From an uncultured Alkaliphilus sp. (lineage in GTDB: Bacteria; Bacillota; Clostridia; Peptostreptococcales; Natronincolaceae), in contig CALJEQ010000006.1 in assembly GCA_938074565.1 (NCBI GenBank), forward strand, positions 434,001-498,000: DNA of 64,000 nucleotides, in the 5' to 3' direction. Within the stretch, counting starts at the first letter, position 1, and each line of letters opens with the position of its first letter. This document shows, one piece after another, positions 17,202 through 26,400 of the stretch. The translations under genes were made by a program, and so were the position numbers. The notes under the pieces were generated by a model that saw nothing but the letters and a program-made list of their open reading frames with translations, had not been told where the DNA came from and did not search any database.

Positions 17202-17960
17202 ATGTTTGTAGAAGAACGGAAGGCAAAAATACTACAAATACTAAATACAACGCAACGTATTCAAGTTAATGACTTGACAGAATCACTACAGGTTTCAGAG
17301 TCTACAATTAGAAGAGACCTTCAAGACTTAGAACTGGCAGGACTATTAAAAAGAACCCACGGTGGAGCAGTTAAACTAGAACCCACAAGTTTTGAACCAA
17401 CAATGGACGAAAAAGAACTGACTAATATAGAAGAAAAGATAGATATTGGTAAAAGGGCGGCATCCTTAATTACAGATAACGATACTATAATTTTAGATGC
17501 GGGTACAACTACTTTACAAATAGCTAAATTTATCAAAGCTAAAAAAGTCACTGTTTTAACTAATTCTATATTAATTGCATTGGAACTTTCACAAAATAAA
17601 GATGTTAGTGTTGTGGTGACGGGAGGACATGTTAGAAAGGAAACCGTTTCCATCGTAGGGCCATTAACTGATAAAATAATACAAAGCTTTAGAGTAGATA
17701 AAGTTTTTGTTGGTGCCAATGGTATTACACCACAAGATGGTTGCACAACCCCAAATATGGATGAAGCCCATACAAAAAGGATTATGATAAAATCAGCCAA
17801 AGAAATATACATAGTAGCAGATCATAGTAAATTTGGCAATGTGTCTTTTGCAAGATTTGCTAAGTTGGAAGAGATAGATGGCATAATAACCGATGGAAAT
17901 ATTGATAAAAATGTCTTAGAAAAATATACAGCTAATCATATACAGGTTATCTATCGTTAA
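17202..17960 (+). CDS. fruR: DeoR-family fructose operon repressor
   Basis: A 252-residue DeoR-type regulator. The N-terminal helix-turn-helix reads VNDLTESLQVSESTIRRDLQDLE, followed by the family phrase LKRTHGGAV. The C-terminal sugar-phosphate sensor domain has ILDAGTTTLQIAKF, VVTGGHVRKET and VADHSKFG. It is the first gene of the fructose operon and is expected to respond to fructose 1-phosphate or fructose 1,6-bisphosphate. GGGAGACGGAGT precedes ATG 17202. The gene lies 10 bases upstream of fruK. Confidence 0.93.
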   Translation: MFVEERKAKILQILNTTQRIQVNDLTESLQVSESTIRRDLQDLELAGLLKRTHGGAVKLEPTSFEPTMDEKELTNIEEKIDIGKRAASLITDNDTIILDAGTTTLQIAKFIKAKKVTVLTNSILIALELSQNKDVSVVVTGGHVRKETVSIVGPLTDKIIQSFRVDKVFVGANGITPQDGCTTPNMDEAHTKRIMIKSAKEIYIVADHSKFGNVSFARFAKLEEIDGIITDGNIDKNVLEKYTANHIQVIYR

Positions 17961-17970
17961 GGAGGTTAAT

Positions 17971-18900
17971 ATGATTACAACAGTAACACTTAATCCAGCA
18001 ATAGATAAAAGTATTTTCATTGATGGGTTTCAATTAGGAAGAGTGAATAGAGTAAATAAGTCTAGATTAGAAGCTGGGGGAAAAGGAATAAATGTATCAA
18101 AAGTGTTAAAGGTTTTAGGGGAAGACTCTATTGCAACGGGGTTTCTTGGTGGAGAGACTGGAACATGGATAGACAATTGCTTAAAGAGTAAAGGTATAAA
18201 AACAGATTTTGTTGTGACTAATGAAGAAACAAGAACAAATATACATATAATTGACCATAAAAAGAGTATCATTACAGAGATTAATGATCAGGGAAAGTTA
18301 CTACAAGATAATTATTTAAAAGAGTTACAAGTAAAAATAAAAAACCTAGCTAAATGTAGTGAAGTAATGGTGTTTTCAGGGAGTTTACCCAGTGAGATGC
18401 CAAAAACAACTTATAGAGATTTATTAAAAATTGCTAATGGGTGTGGAAGCAAAACAATACTAGATACAGAGGGCGAAAGTTTACTCTATAGTATCGAGGC
18501 AAAACCCTACATGATTAAACCTAATATCCATGAGTTAGAAAATACTTTAAAGGTAAAGTTTGATAATGAAGTAGACATTATTAATCATTGTAAGTCTTTT
18601 ATAGATAGAGGTGTAACTATTTTAGTAGTATCAATGGGTGAAGAAGGTGCTTTACTAATTACAAAGGATAGTGTACTAAAGGCAGAAAAAATAAAGGTAG
18701 AAGTAAATAATACAGTAGGGGCAGGGGATTCCATGGTGGCAACCTTTGCCTATGGCATTAAGAAGGGTTTTGATCTAGAAGAAACTTTTAAGATGGCAAT
18801 TGCAACAGCCACATTAAGTGTTAGTAAGGAAATAACTTTTTTACATAAAGAAGAAATACAAAGCTATATGAAAAAAGTAAGAATGACTAAGTTAAAATAA
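17971..18900 (+). CDS. fruK: 1-phosphofructokinase
   Basis: A 309-residue PfkB-family kinase that converts fructose 1-phosphate to fructose 1,6-bisphosphate. It begins ITTVTLNPAIDKS, has the sugar-binding phrase LEAGGKGINVSKVLK and the catalytic anion-hole motif NTVGAGDSMVATFAYG near the C-terminus. It lies between the regulator and the PTS permease genes, as is normal for fructose operons. AAGGAGG precedes the start. Confidence 0.96.
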   Translation: MITTVTLNPAIDKSIFIDGFQLGRVNRVNKSRLEAGGKGINVSKVLKVLGEDSIATGFLGGETGTWIDNCLKSKGIKTDFVVTNEETRTNIHIIDHKKSIITEINDQGKLLQDNYLKELQVKIKNLAKCSEVMVFSGSLPSEMPKTTYRDLLKIANGCGSKTILDTEGESLLYSIEAKPYMIKPNIHELENTLKVKFDNEVDIINHCKSFIDRGVTILVVSMGEEGALLITKDSVLKAEKIKVEVNNTVGAGDSMVATFAYGIKKGFDLEETFKMAIATATLSVSKEITFLHKEEIQSYMKKVRMTKLK

Positions 18901-18913
18901 AAGGAGAATTTAT

Positions 18914-19357
18914 ATGGAAATTAAAGATATTTTGAAACCGAGTCTTATGATATTAGATTTAAAAGCCAACAATAAAGCTTCAGTGGTGGAAGAATTAATT
19001 AAACCATTGGTGGTGGAAGGAATTGTGAAGGAAGAGAAAGTTTTTTTAAAAGTTGTTATGGATAGAGAAGAACAGTCAACTACAGGAATCGGAATGGGAA
19101 TTGCCATCCCCCACGGTAAATCTTCAATGGTGACAACCCCTTCAATAGTTTTTGGAAAATCAAAAACTGGGATTGAATATGAAGCTTTAGATGGTAAACC
19201 CAGTCATATTTTCTTTTTGATTGCTGTACCAGAAGACTCTAAAGAGGAACATTTAAAAGTACTTAGTCAATTATCTAGAAAATTAATGAATTCAGAAATA
19301 AGAGCAAAATTATTAAATGCAACTACAGCAGAAGATGTTATTAACTCGTTTGACTAA
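18914..19357 (+). CDS. Fructose PTS enzyme IIA
   Basis: A 147-residue single-domain EIIA of the mannitol/fructose family. The phosphorylated histidine is His67 in GMGIAIPHGKSS. It accepts phosphate from HPr-P and passes it to the IIB domain of the next gene. In many clostridia IIA is a separate gene, as here, instead of being fused to IIBC. Spacing to fruK is 13 bases. Confidence 0.94.
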   Translation: MEIKDILKPSLMILDLKANNKASVVEELIKPLVVEGIVKEEKVFLKVVMDREEQSTTGIGMGIAIPHGKSSMVTTPSIVFGKSKTGIEYEALDGKPSHIFFLIAVPEDSKEEHLKVLSQLSRKLMNSEIRAKLLNATTAEDVINSFD

Positions 19358-19378
19358 AGTATGGTAAGGGGGACTATT

Positions 19379-20743
19379 ATGAAATTAGTTGCAGTTACTT
19401 CTTGTCCTACGGGAATAGCCCACACCTATATGGCGGCAGAGGCACTGGAAAGTGTTGCACGTAAAAAAGGAATTAATATAAAAGTTGAAACACAAGGTTC
19501 TATTGGTGTTGAAAATCAATTAACTGAAGGGGATATTGAAGATGCCCATGTTGTAATTATTGCAGCAGGTACAAATATTTCTAAAGAAAGATTTAGTGAA
19601 AAGACAGTATTAGAGATACCTATAACAGAGGCTATTAAAGACCCAGAAGGAATTATTGAAAAAGCAATAAATTTAGAGCCTAAAATAAAAAAATTAAATA
19701 AAGAAGCTGAAGAAATAAATAAAAAAGAAATTAGTGTGAGTACAGGGCCATATAAACATTTAATGACTGGGGTTTCCTTTATGTTACCATTGGTGGTGGC
19801 GGGAGGACTGATAATAGCCCTTTCCTTTATATTTGGTATAGATGCCTTTCAACAGGAAGGGACTTTAGCTGCGGCATTAATGCAAATTGGTGGTGGAGCA
19901 GCTTTTACCCTGATGGTACCTGTGCTGGCAGGATACATTGCGTATTCTATTGCAGAACGACCGGGACTGGCTCCTGGTTTAATTGGAGGTATGTTAGCCA
20001 CTGTAATTGGTGCAGGTTTTTTAGGGGGTATTATAGCAGGCTTTGTTGCAGGTTATACGGTTAGTTACTTAAATAAGGTTATTAAATTACCAAAAGCAAT
20101 GGAAGGTTTAAAGCCTGTGTTGATTTTACCATTATTATCTACTTTAACAGTTGGCCTATTAATGACTTATGTTATTGGTTTACCATTAAAAAGTATTATG
20201 GATGGGTTAACCAGTTGGCTACAACGACTAAGTGGAACAAATGCCATGTTGTTTGGTGGGATATTAGGGTCAATGATGGCTTTTGATATGGGGGGGCCTA
20301 TTAATAAGGCAGCCTATACTTTTGCCATAGGATTAGGTAGTTCTAATATTTTTCAACCCCAAGCAGTGGTAATGGCAGCTGGAATGACACCTCCTTTAGG
20401 TTTGGCTTTAGCAACGGTGTTATTTAAAAAGAAATTTACAAAGGATGAAATTGAAACTGGAAAAGCTGCATGGATAATGGGAATGTCCTTCATAACTGAA
20501 GGGGTTATCCCTTTTGCAGTAGCTGACCCCCTAAGGGTAGTTCCTTCTATTGTGATGGGCTCAGCAGTAACAGGGGCTTTATCAATGATGTTTGATGTTA
20601 CTTTAAGGGCACCCCACGGAGGCGTTTTTATATTACCTATCCCAAATGCAGTAGGAAATTTAGGGGGATATTTAATTTCTATTATAATTGGTACTATAAT
20701 AACAGCTTTACTTGTAGGTTTTTTCAAGAAAAAGGCAGTTTAG
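19379..20743 (+). CDS. fruA: Fructose PTS enzyme IIBC (permease)
   Basis: A 454-residue protein with an N-terminal IIB domain (MKLVAVTSCPTGIAHTYMAA, phosphocysteine Cys9) and a C-terminal IIC domain of about eight to ten membrane helices starting near HLMTGVSFMLPLVVAGGL. Conserved IIC phrases include FDMGGPINKAAYTFA, MTPPLGLALAT and APHGGVF. It imports fructose as fructose 1-phosphate. ATG 19379 is chosen because AAGGGGG lies six bases upstream; the ATG at 19361 would place that site inside the gene. Confidence 0.95.
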   Translation: MKLVAVTSCPTGIAHTYMAAEALESVARKKGINIKVETQGSIGVENQLTEGDIEDAHVVIIAAGTNISKERFSEKTVLEIPITEAIKDPEGIIEKAINLEPKIKKLNKEAEEINKKEISVSTGPYKHLMTGVSFMLPLVVAGGLIIALSFIFGIDAFQQEGTLAAALMQIGGGAAFTLMVPVLAGYIAYSIAERPGLAPGLIGGMLATVIGAGFLGGIIAGFVAGYTVSYLNKVIKLPKAMEGLKPVLILPLLSTLTVGLLMTYVIGLPLKSIMDGLTSWLQRLSGTNAMLFGGILGSMMAFDMGGPINKAAYTFAIGLGSSNIFQPQAVVMAAGMTPPLGLALATVLFKKKFTKDEIETGKAAWIMGMSFITEGVIPFAVADPLRVVPSIVMGSAVTGALSMMFDVTLRAPHGGVFILPIPNAVGNLGGYLISIIIGTIITALLVGFFKKKAV

Positions 20744-20831
20744 TGAATCATTAATATATATTTAGTTGATATATAATTTATCCTGTCTACAAATAATATT
20801 AAAATAGATGTCCTAAGGAAGGATGATGTAA

Positions 20832-21095
20832 ATGTTAATAAAAACTGTTGTTGTTAAGAATAACTCAGGGTTACATGCTAGACCTGCTACAATGGTGGTT
20901 AAAGAAGCTTCAAAGTATAGAAGTGAAATTATGATAATAAATGGTACCATAGAAGTTAATGCAAAGAGTATTATGGGTATTATGGCAATGGGAGCAAATA
21001 AAGGACAAGAATTAGAATTAAGAATAGATGGTTCAGATGAAAAAGAAGCATTAGAAGCATTAGGGGCTTTGTTTGAAACGAACTTTGATGAATAA
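20832..21095 (+). CDS. ptsH: Phosphocarrier protein HPr
   Basis: An 87-residue HPr. The active-site histidine is His15 in NSGLHARPATMVV. The regulatory serine for HPr kinase is Ser46 in NAKSIMGIM, so it can take part in CcpA-type catabolite control. It follows fruA by 88 bases and comes 13 bases before ptsI. General PTS genes sitting directly behind a fructose operon suggests that sugar use in this organism centres on fructose. Confidence 0.97.
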   Translation: MLIKTVVVKNNSGLHARPATMVVKEASKYRSEIMIINGTIEVNAKSIMGIMAMGANKGQELELRIDGSDEKEALEALGALFETNFDE

Positions 21096-21108
21096 AGGGG
21101 GCAGAAAA

Positions 21109-22800
21109 ATGTTAAAGGGGATAGGTGCTTCACCTGGAATTGCAATAGGAAAAGTTTTATTGTTAAAAAAAGAAGAACTTAATTTTCAACATATGACAAT
21201 AACTGATGTTGAAGGAGAGAAAAAAAAGCTACATAAAGCATTGGAAATATCGAAACAACAACTGGAGGAAATAAAAAAAACCTCAACAGAACAACAAAGA
21301 AGTATTTTAGATGCTCATGTTATGATATTAGAAGACCCAGAATTAATTAGTAGCGTAGAAGGTAAAATAGATTCTGAAAAGTTGAATGTCGAAGCAGTTC
21401 TTGATGAAGTATTAAAAATGTTTATTGCCATCTTTGAAGGTATGGATAATGAATATATGAAGGAAAGGGCTGCTGATATAAGGGATGTAGGTCAGAGGCT
21501 AGTGATGAATCTGATGGGAAAAGAACAGCTTAACCTACAAGAATTAAAAGAACCAGTTATTTTAGCAGCCCATGATATTACGCCTTCTGATACAGCTCAA
21601 ATGGATAGAGAGATGGTATTAGGCTTCATTACCGACATTGGAGGGAGGACATCCCACAGTGCAATTATGGCTAGGTCTATGGAAATTCCTGCTGTTGTAG
21701 GGTTAGGAAATATTACAGAAGAAGTTAAAATGGGAGATACTATTATTTTAGATGGAAAAGAAGGAACGATTTTAATTAATCCAGATAGTTCTGTAATAGA
21801 AGAATATGCAAAACGTAGAGAAGAAGAAGAAGAAGTAAAAAGAGAGTTAAGAAAATTAGTTAATAGCGATACTGTTTCTAAAGATGGGGTTAAGGTTGAA
21901 TTAGCCTCTAATATAGGAAACCCAAAAGATGCAAAAAAAGCCCATGAAAATGGTGCAGAGGGAATAGGCTTATATCGTACAGAGTTTTTATATATGGACA
22001 GGTCAAGTCTTCCAACAGAAGAAGAACAATTTAAAGCATATAAAGAAGTGTTGGAAATTATGGGAGATCGCCCTGTCGTTATTAGAACATTGGATATTGG
22101 TGGAGATAAAGAGTTACCTTACTTAAACTTACCTAAGGAAATGAACCCTTTTCTAGGTTATCGTGCTATTAGAATTTGTTTAGATGAAAAGGAAATCTTT
22201 AAAACTCAATTAAGGGCATTGCTAAGGGCAAGTGTGTATGGAAATTTAAAAATTATGTATCCTATGATTTCTTCTGTAGAGGAAGTAAGACAAGCAAATG
22301 AAATATTAGAAGAAGTTAAACAAGAACTTAAGGCTGTAAATATCAATTATTCAACTGAAATTGAAGTAGGAATTATGATTGAAATTCCTGCGGCGGCTGT
22401 TATTTCAGATATATTAGCAAAGGAAGTAGATTTCTTTAGTATTGGAACAAATGATTTAATACAATACACCACTGCTGTAGATCGTATGAATGAAAAAATT
22501 TCTTATTTATATAACCCTTTTAATCCTGCTGTATTAAGATTAATTAAAACAGTTATAGATAACGGACATAAAGCAGGTATTTGGGTGGGTATGTGTGGTG
22601 AAGTGGCGGGAGACCAACGCCTAATTCCTATCCTATTGGGTATGGGTTTAGATGAATTTAGTATGAGTGCATCTTCTGTTCTTCCTGCTAGAAAACAAAT
22701 TCAAGGCTTATGCTATGAAGAAATGAAGGGTATAGCTGAAAAGGTATTAGAAATTAGTACGGCGAAGGAAATAGAAGAATTTGTAAAATTAAACATCTAA
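21109..22800 (+). CDS. ptsI: PTS enzyme I (phosphoenolpyruvate-protein phosphotransferase)
   Basis: A 563-residue enzyme I with the phosphohistidine His183 in DIGGRTSHSAIMARSMEIP, the PEP-binding barrel motifs GIGLYRTEFLYMDR and ATNDL-type FSIGTNDLIQYTTAVDR, and the catalytic cysteine in GMCGEVAGD. It transfers phosphate from PEP to HPr. ATG 21109 follows AAGGGGGCAG; an in-frame ATG at 21073 lies inside ptsH and is not used. A bidirectional terminator follows. Confidence 0.96.
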   Translation: MLKGIGASPGIAIGKVLLLKKEELNFQHMTITDVEGEKKKLHKALEISKQQLEEIKKTSTEQQRSILDAHVMILEDPELISSVEGKIDSEKLNVEAVLDEVLKMFIAIFEGMDNEYMKERAADIRDVGQRLVMNLMGKEQLNLQELKEPVILAAHDITPSDTAQMDREMVLGFITDIGGRTSHSAIMARSMEIPAVVGLGNITEEVKMGDTIILDGKEGTILINPDSSVIEEYAKRREEEEEVKRELRKLVNSDTVSKDGVKVELASNIGNPKDAKKAHENGAEGIGLYRTEFLYMDRSSLPTEEEQFKAYKEVLEIMGDRPVVIRTLDIGGDKELPYLNLPKEMNPFLGYRAIRICLDEKEIFKTQLRALLRASVYGNLKIMYPMISSVEEVRQANEILEEVKQELKAVNINYSTEIEVGIMIEIPAAAVISDILAKEVDFFSIGTNDLIQYTTAVDRMNEKISYLYNPFNPAVLRLIKTVIDNGHKAGIWVGMCGEVAGDQRLIPILLGMGLDEFSMSASSVLPARKQIQGLCYEEMKGIAEKVLEISTAKEIEEFVKLNI

Positions 22801-22849
22801 GTTTTTATAAATATAATTTTATTTAGTAAATTAAATTTATTATTATTTT

Positions 22850-22894
22850 AAAAAGCACAGTCTATAACATTTTAAGTTAAGGACTGTGCTTTTT
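22850..22894. terminator. Bidirectional terminator between ptsI and tyrS
   Basis: AAAAAGCACAGTC (22850-22862) pairs with GACTGTGCTTTTT (22882-22894). The A-run and T-run let it serve both convergent genes. Confidence 0.9.
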
Positions 22895-22913
22895 GTGTAA
22901 TAGATAATTATAA

Positions 22914-24137
22914 CTATACCAATTTTACTTGATGGAATGATTTTTTACCTTTTTTAATCATTAAAGCCCTATCTATAAAGCTGTCTACCGTAATAGCAAG
23001 CCCTATATCTGTTACTTTAACTTCATCAATAGCAATGCCTCCTTGTTGAACAAGACGACGGGCTTCACCTCTGGATGGAGCAAGTTCTGTTTTTACTAAT
23101 AGACCTAAGATGTCCATTCCATCTAATTCTGTTTCAGTTATTTCGGTGGTGGGTACAGAGCCTGCTAAAGGACCTTTGCCAAATAGAGATTTAGCAGCTT
23201 CTTGAGCTTTGTTGGCTTCATCTTCTCCATGAACTAATTTAGTTACTTCAAAGGCAAGTATTTCTTTAGCTTTATTAATTTCTGATCCTTCTAAGGAGCT
23301 TAATCTTCTTACCTCATCCATTGGTAAGAAAGTTAAGAGGGATAAACATCGTTCAACGTCTTTATCATCAACATTTCTCCAGTATTGGAAAAATTCAAAG
23401 GGTGAAGTTTTTTCAGGGTTTAACCAAATAGCTCCATTTTCAGTTTTACCCATTTTTTTACCTTCACTGGTGGTTAGTAGGGTGAAGGTCATACCGTAGG
23501 CAGCAGCTCCTTCAACCCGTCTAATTAGGTCAGCACCAGCAATAATATTAGACCATTGATCGTCTCCTCCCAATTGAACACGACAACCATGTCTTCTGTA
23601 TAGTTCAAGGAAATCGTAACTTTGCATAATCATGTAATTAAATTCTAAGAAGGATAACCCCTTCTCCATACGGCTTTTAAAACATTCTGCTGTTAACATA
23701 CGATTAACAGAAAAATGTCTGCCAATTTCCCTTAAGAAGGGAACATATTGTAAACCAAGTAGCCAATCTGCATTGTTTACCATAATGGCATTGCCTTCTG
23801 AAAAATCTAAAAATCCTTTCGTTTGTTCTAAAAAACAGTTACCATTATGTTGAATTTCTTCTGGGGTTAACATTTTTCTCATGTCGGTTTTTCCACTTGG
23901 GTCACCCACCATGGCTGTTCCACCACCAATTAGAAAAATTGGTTTATGACCAGCTCTTTGTAAATGGGCCATAGCAATTACTTGTAAAAAATGCCCCACA
24001 TGTAGGCTGTCGGCTGTTGGGTCAAAACCAATATAAAAAGTAACTGACTCTTTACCAAATAGTTCTCTAATTTCTTCTTCATGGGTTGTTTGTTGAATAA
24101 ACCCTCTTTCTTTAAGTACGTCAAAAATATTAGACAT
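22914..24137 (-). CDS. tyrS: Tyrosyl-tRNA synthetase
   Basis: A 407-residue class I synthetase. The HIGH signature appears as HVGH in [15 protein letters not shown], the KMSKS loop as [12 protein letters not shown], and the tyrosine pocket contains [11 protein letters not shown]-terminal S4 RNA-binding domain ([16 protein letters not shown]) completes the protein. It charges tRNA-Tyr. Expression is controlled by the T-box leader directly upstream. ATG 24137 follows GGGAGGTTATGTT. Confidence 0.96.
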   Translation of the reverse strand: MSNIFDVLKERGFIQQTTHEEEIRELFGKESVTFYIGFDPTADSLHVGHFLQVIAMAHLQRAGHKPIFLIGGGTAMVGDPSGKTDMRKMLTPEEIQHNGNCFLEQTKGFLDFSEGNAIMVNNADWLLGLQYVPFLREIGRHFSVNRMLTAECFKSRMEKGLSFLEFNYMIMQSYDFLELYRRHGCRVQLGGDDQWSNIIAGADLIRRVEGAAAYGMTFTLLTTSEGKKMGKTENGAIWLNPEKTSPFEFFQYWRNVDDKDVERCLSLLTFLPMDEVRRLSSLEGSEINKAKEILAFEVTKLVHGEDEANKAQEAAKSLFGKGPLAGSVPTTEITETELDGMDILGLLVKTELAPSRGEARRLVQQGGIAIDEVKVTDIGLAITVDSFIDRALMIKKGKKSFHQVKLV

Positions 24138-24197
24138 AACATAACCTCCCTATAATTAAATTGTTATAAAATAACTAAGTTTATTGAATCCACAAAA

Positions 24198-24434
24198 ATA
24201 AAAAAGGGCCTACTCGTCTTATTGAAAGGACGAGGAGACCCGTGGTACCACCTTTATTTGCATATTAAATGCCTCTACCAAGATAACGGATGGGAACCGT
24301 CGAAGCTTTTAACTCCGAAACTCCAAAGGGTAATTCATCTTACCATGTACTGTAGATTTTTCATCAGCCAATCTACTTTCTAGGTTGTAACCATGGGGAC
24401 TACTAATCTTCTTCAACGTTTTTATTATAACTAT
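24198..24434 (-). promoter_or_regulatory. T-box riboswitch leader of tyrS
   Basis: On the minus strand the conserved T-box AAGGTGGTACCACGGG (24239-24254) is followed by a terminator in which GGGTCTCCTCGTC pairs with GACGAGTAGGCCC, then a U-run (24198-24241). Upstream leader parts include the arm carrying GGCTGATGAAAA and the CCTTTGGAGT region. Uncharged tRNA-Tyr should pair with the T-box and stop terminator formation. I did not fix the specifier codon by folding. Confidence 0.93.
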
Positions 24435-24440
24435 TAGTAC

Positions 24441-24470
24441 ATTTTAACATATGAGTAAGAAGTTTTTCAA
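24441..24470 (-). promoter_or_regulatory. Promoter of the tyrS T-box leader
   Basis: On the minus strand TTGAAA (24470-24465), an 18-base spacer and TAAAAT (24446-24441). Confidence 0.6.
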
Positions 24471-24620
24471 TAGAAAATTTTTAAAACCTTAAATTAGTTT
24501 TACCACTATGAAAGTAAAATATTATCGAATAGAAAATTTTACTTATGTAAACCTTTGCTGTAGTTTAGTATAATAGATTTAGGCTGTTGTTCGGGAAAAT
24601 AACAAAAGAGAGGGTAATAT

Positions 24621-25907
24621 ATGATGAAAAATTATATTGAAGGAATTTATATTAAAATAGCAATAATTACCTTGGCGATTATGACCATAGGTGTATATGT
24701 AACTTTTGCTATATTCCCAATTAAGGAGGTAAATCTTCCAATTACAGCAGTTGAAATAGGTAAGGATATAATTCTTGAAAGGGATTATTATTTAGATCAA
24801 ATGACTGTCTATGCAAATAATCCAACTGTTGGTACCAATCAAGTAAGTTTGAAAGCAGAAGAAGAGAATAAGCAACAAGTGTTGCCAATACAAACTGATA
24901 AGTCTAACAATTCTGCTGTTTTGATAGAAAATCAAAATGTAGATGAAGGGCAGAAAACAAATGTAGAAAAACAAACAAAAGATGTAAATTCAGTAGGTCA
25001 GGTAAGTATTGTAAATACAGTAGATTCAGTAGACATAACAAATGAGATAAACACAACCAAAGAAGTAACTGAAAAAACAGAAGTAAGTATAGTAAATGCA
25101 GTTAGCACAGAGAATGAAGTTAAAGAGCAAAATGAAGTAAATGAAATAAAAGAATTAAACGAAGAAGAAAAAGAGGCAATTGAGGAAAAAGAAACAAAAG
25201 AAGTAAATGAACTAAAGGTAGAGAATAAACAACAAAATGCAAAGACTAAGGAAAAAGAGGCAATAATGCAAAAAGATCTTAATTCATATGTACTGGATGT
25301 TATTAAAACATATCCTATTGGACTCTACCCCTATTTATTAAATAATGATTTTCAGAACTATAATGGAGTTACTACTAACATAAATTATAAGGGGAAATTG
25401 TTATTAAAGGCTCATCCTAGTGGAAACAGAGCAAGTCATTGTTCTGGTATTACATTTGAAGTGTTTTATAAAGCTATGCAGAAACGAAATAAGGAAGTTG
25501 GTATATCTACTGACGATTTTAATGGAATGACTTATAATCAATTATACGACTTTGTTTTAATTTGGTATGTTGCCACAGGCAATAAAAGTAGCAATAACAT
25601 AGCAACTGCTATGGAGAAGTACGGTGTGGGAAAAGAAATTAGTAACTTTGAAGATGCTAGAGCAGGGGATTTTATTGATTTCAGTCGAGAAAACAATACT
25701 GGACATACTGGAGTTTTTATAAAGTGGATTAGAGATAACGGGAAGATTGTTGGTGTAAGGTATTGGTCCAGCCAAAATTCAACAAAGGGAATAAATTATA
25801 AAGAGGAATACTTTAATATACAAAAAAGAGATGGAAAAAAATATGGTAACTTAATGATAAATCAAGTGTATATTGGTAGGGTTACCTCTATTAATCAATA
25901 TAAATAA
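24621..25907 (+). CDS. Membrane-anchored protein with a C-terminal NlpC/P60-like domain
   Basis: A 428-residue protein. One membrane segment (about 10-33) anchors it, and most of it should be outside the cell. Residues from about 75 to 220 form a low-complexity Glu/Asn/Lys/Val linker with many EVN, KE and VNE repeats, probably extended or coiled. The last 200 residues form a folded domain with a cysteine in RASHCSGITFEVF, a histidine in NNTGHTGVFIKW and a polar segment in VRYWSSQN. This Cys-His order is that of NlpC/P60 and CHAP-type peptidases or amidases, so a cell-wall role is inferred. I cannot name a closer family. GAGAGGG precedes the double ATG. Confidence 0.7.
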   Translation: MMKNYIEGIYIKIAIITLAIMTIGVYVTFAIFPIKEVNLPITAVEIGKDIILERDYYLDQMTVYANNPTVGTNQVSLKAEEENKQQVLPIQTDKSNNSAVLIENQNVDEGQKTNVEKQTKDVNSVGQVSIVNTVDSVDITNEINTTKEVTEKTEVSIVNAVSTENEVKEQNEVNEIKELNEEEKEAIEEKETKEVNELKVENKQQNAKTKEKEAIMQKDLNSYVLDVIKTYPIGLYPYLLNNDFQNYNGVTTNINYKGKLLLKAHPSGNRASHCSGITFEVFYKAMQKRNKEVGISTDDFNGMTYNQLYDFVLIWYVATGNKSSNNIATAMEKYGVGKEISNFEDARAGDFIDFSRENNTGHTGVFIKWIRDNGKIVGVRYWSSQNSTKGINYKEEYFNIQKRDGKKYGNLMINQVYIGRVTSINQYK

Positions 25908-25966
25908 CCTGATAATTTAAATTAATAATAATTTTTTGACCTTGTATTAAAGATTGTGTAATTTAC

Positions 25967-26005
25967 AAAAAGAGTATTTCTCAACAAGAGATGTGCTCTT
26001 TTTTT
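25967..26005 (+). terminator. Terminator after the NlpC/P60-like gene
   Basis: AAAAAGAG and TTCTC (25967-25982) pair with GAGA and CTCTTTTTT (25988-26005), with a small internal loop. Confidence 0.75.
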
Positions 26006-26138
26006 CTATAGATTTATAAAATCTACAAAAAATATAGGACTTTTGTAATTGGAAAATAATATCAAAAATGGTACTAGTGATGGATTTTATTGGTAATAAA
26101 CTAGAGGTATAATAATATTAATCAAACAACAGATGTTG

Positions 26139-26184
26139 AACAAAGTGTTAATTAAGGTTTATAAAAATTGTACTTTGTTTTTTT
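26139..26184 (+). terminator. Terminator-like hairpin
   Basis: AACAAAGT (26139-26146) pairs with ACTTTGTT (26172-26179), and a seven-T run ends at 26184. A TATAAT lies only 26 bases upstream of it, so it may end a very short untranslated transcript. Confidence 0.55.
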
Positions 26185-26279
26185 AGACACATAAATGGTT
26201 AAATTTTGCATATTTTACAAAATAATTAAGTTATACAATATTATAATAAGTGTTATAAAATTTATTAGGAGGTGGTTGC

Positions 26280-26324
26280 ATGAAAAAAATAGTTTTCTAT
26301 TACATAGTGCTCAACTTCTACTGA
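26280..26324 (+). CDS. Possible 14-residue leader or hydrophobic peptide
   Basis: AGGAGGTGG lies six bases before ATG 26280, one of the best ribosome sites in the window. The frame is MKKIVFYYIVLNFY followed by TGA. The peptide is hydrophobic with a basic start. The same frame reopens at ATG 26331 for 13 codons. It may be a leader peptide for the exported protein at 26401, a remnant of a larger gene, or chance. Confidence 0.35.
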   Translation: MKKIVFYYIVLNFY

Positions 26325-26400
26325 AAGATTATGAAAAACTTATGTAAGGTAGGAAACGATGTGTTAAATTAAAAAAATACTAACGAAAAGGGTGGTTATT

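Larger units (their letters stand above)
25908..26400. other. Intergenic region with two terminator-like hairpins and two tiny reading frames
   Basis: The 493-base gap holds a terminator for the preceding gene (25967-26005), a TATAAT (26108-26113) followed closely by a second terminator-like hairpin (26139-26184), and two in-frame mini-frames (26280-26324 and 26331-26372), the first with a strong ribosome site. Confidence 0.6.

Noticed and set aside
17321..17812. A 163-codon minus-strand open frame
   Set aside because: It is antisense to fruR, whose motifs are clear, and has no start signals of its own.
26322..26324. TGA read as selenocysteine in the mini-frame at 26280
   Set aside because: No hairpin resembling a SECIS follows, no redox motif surrounds it, and the joined peptide resembles no selenoprotein.
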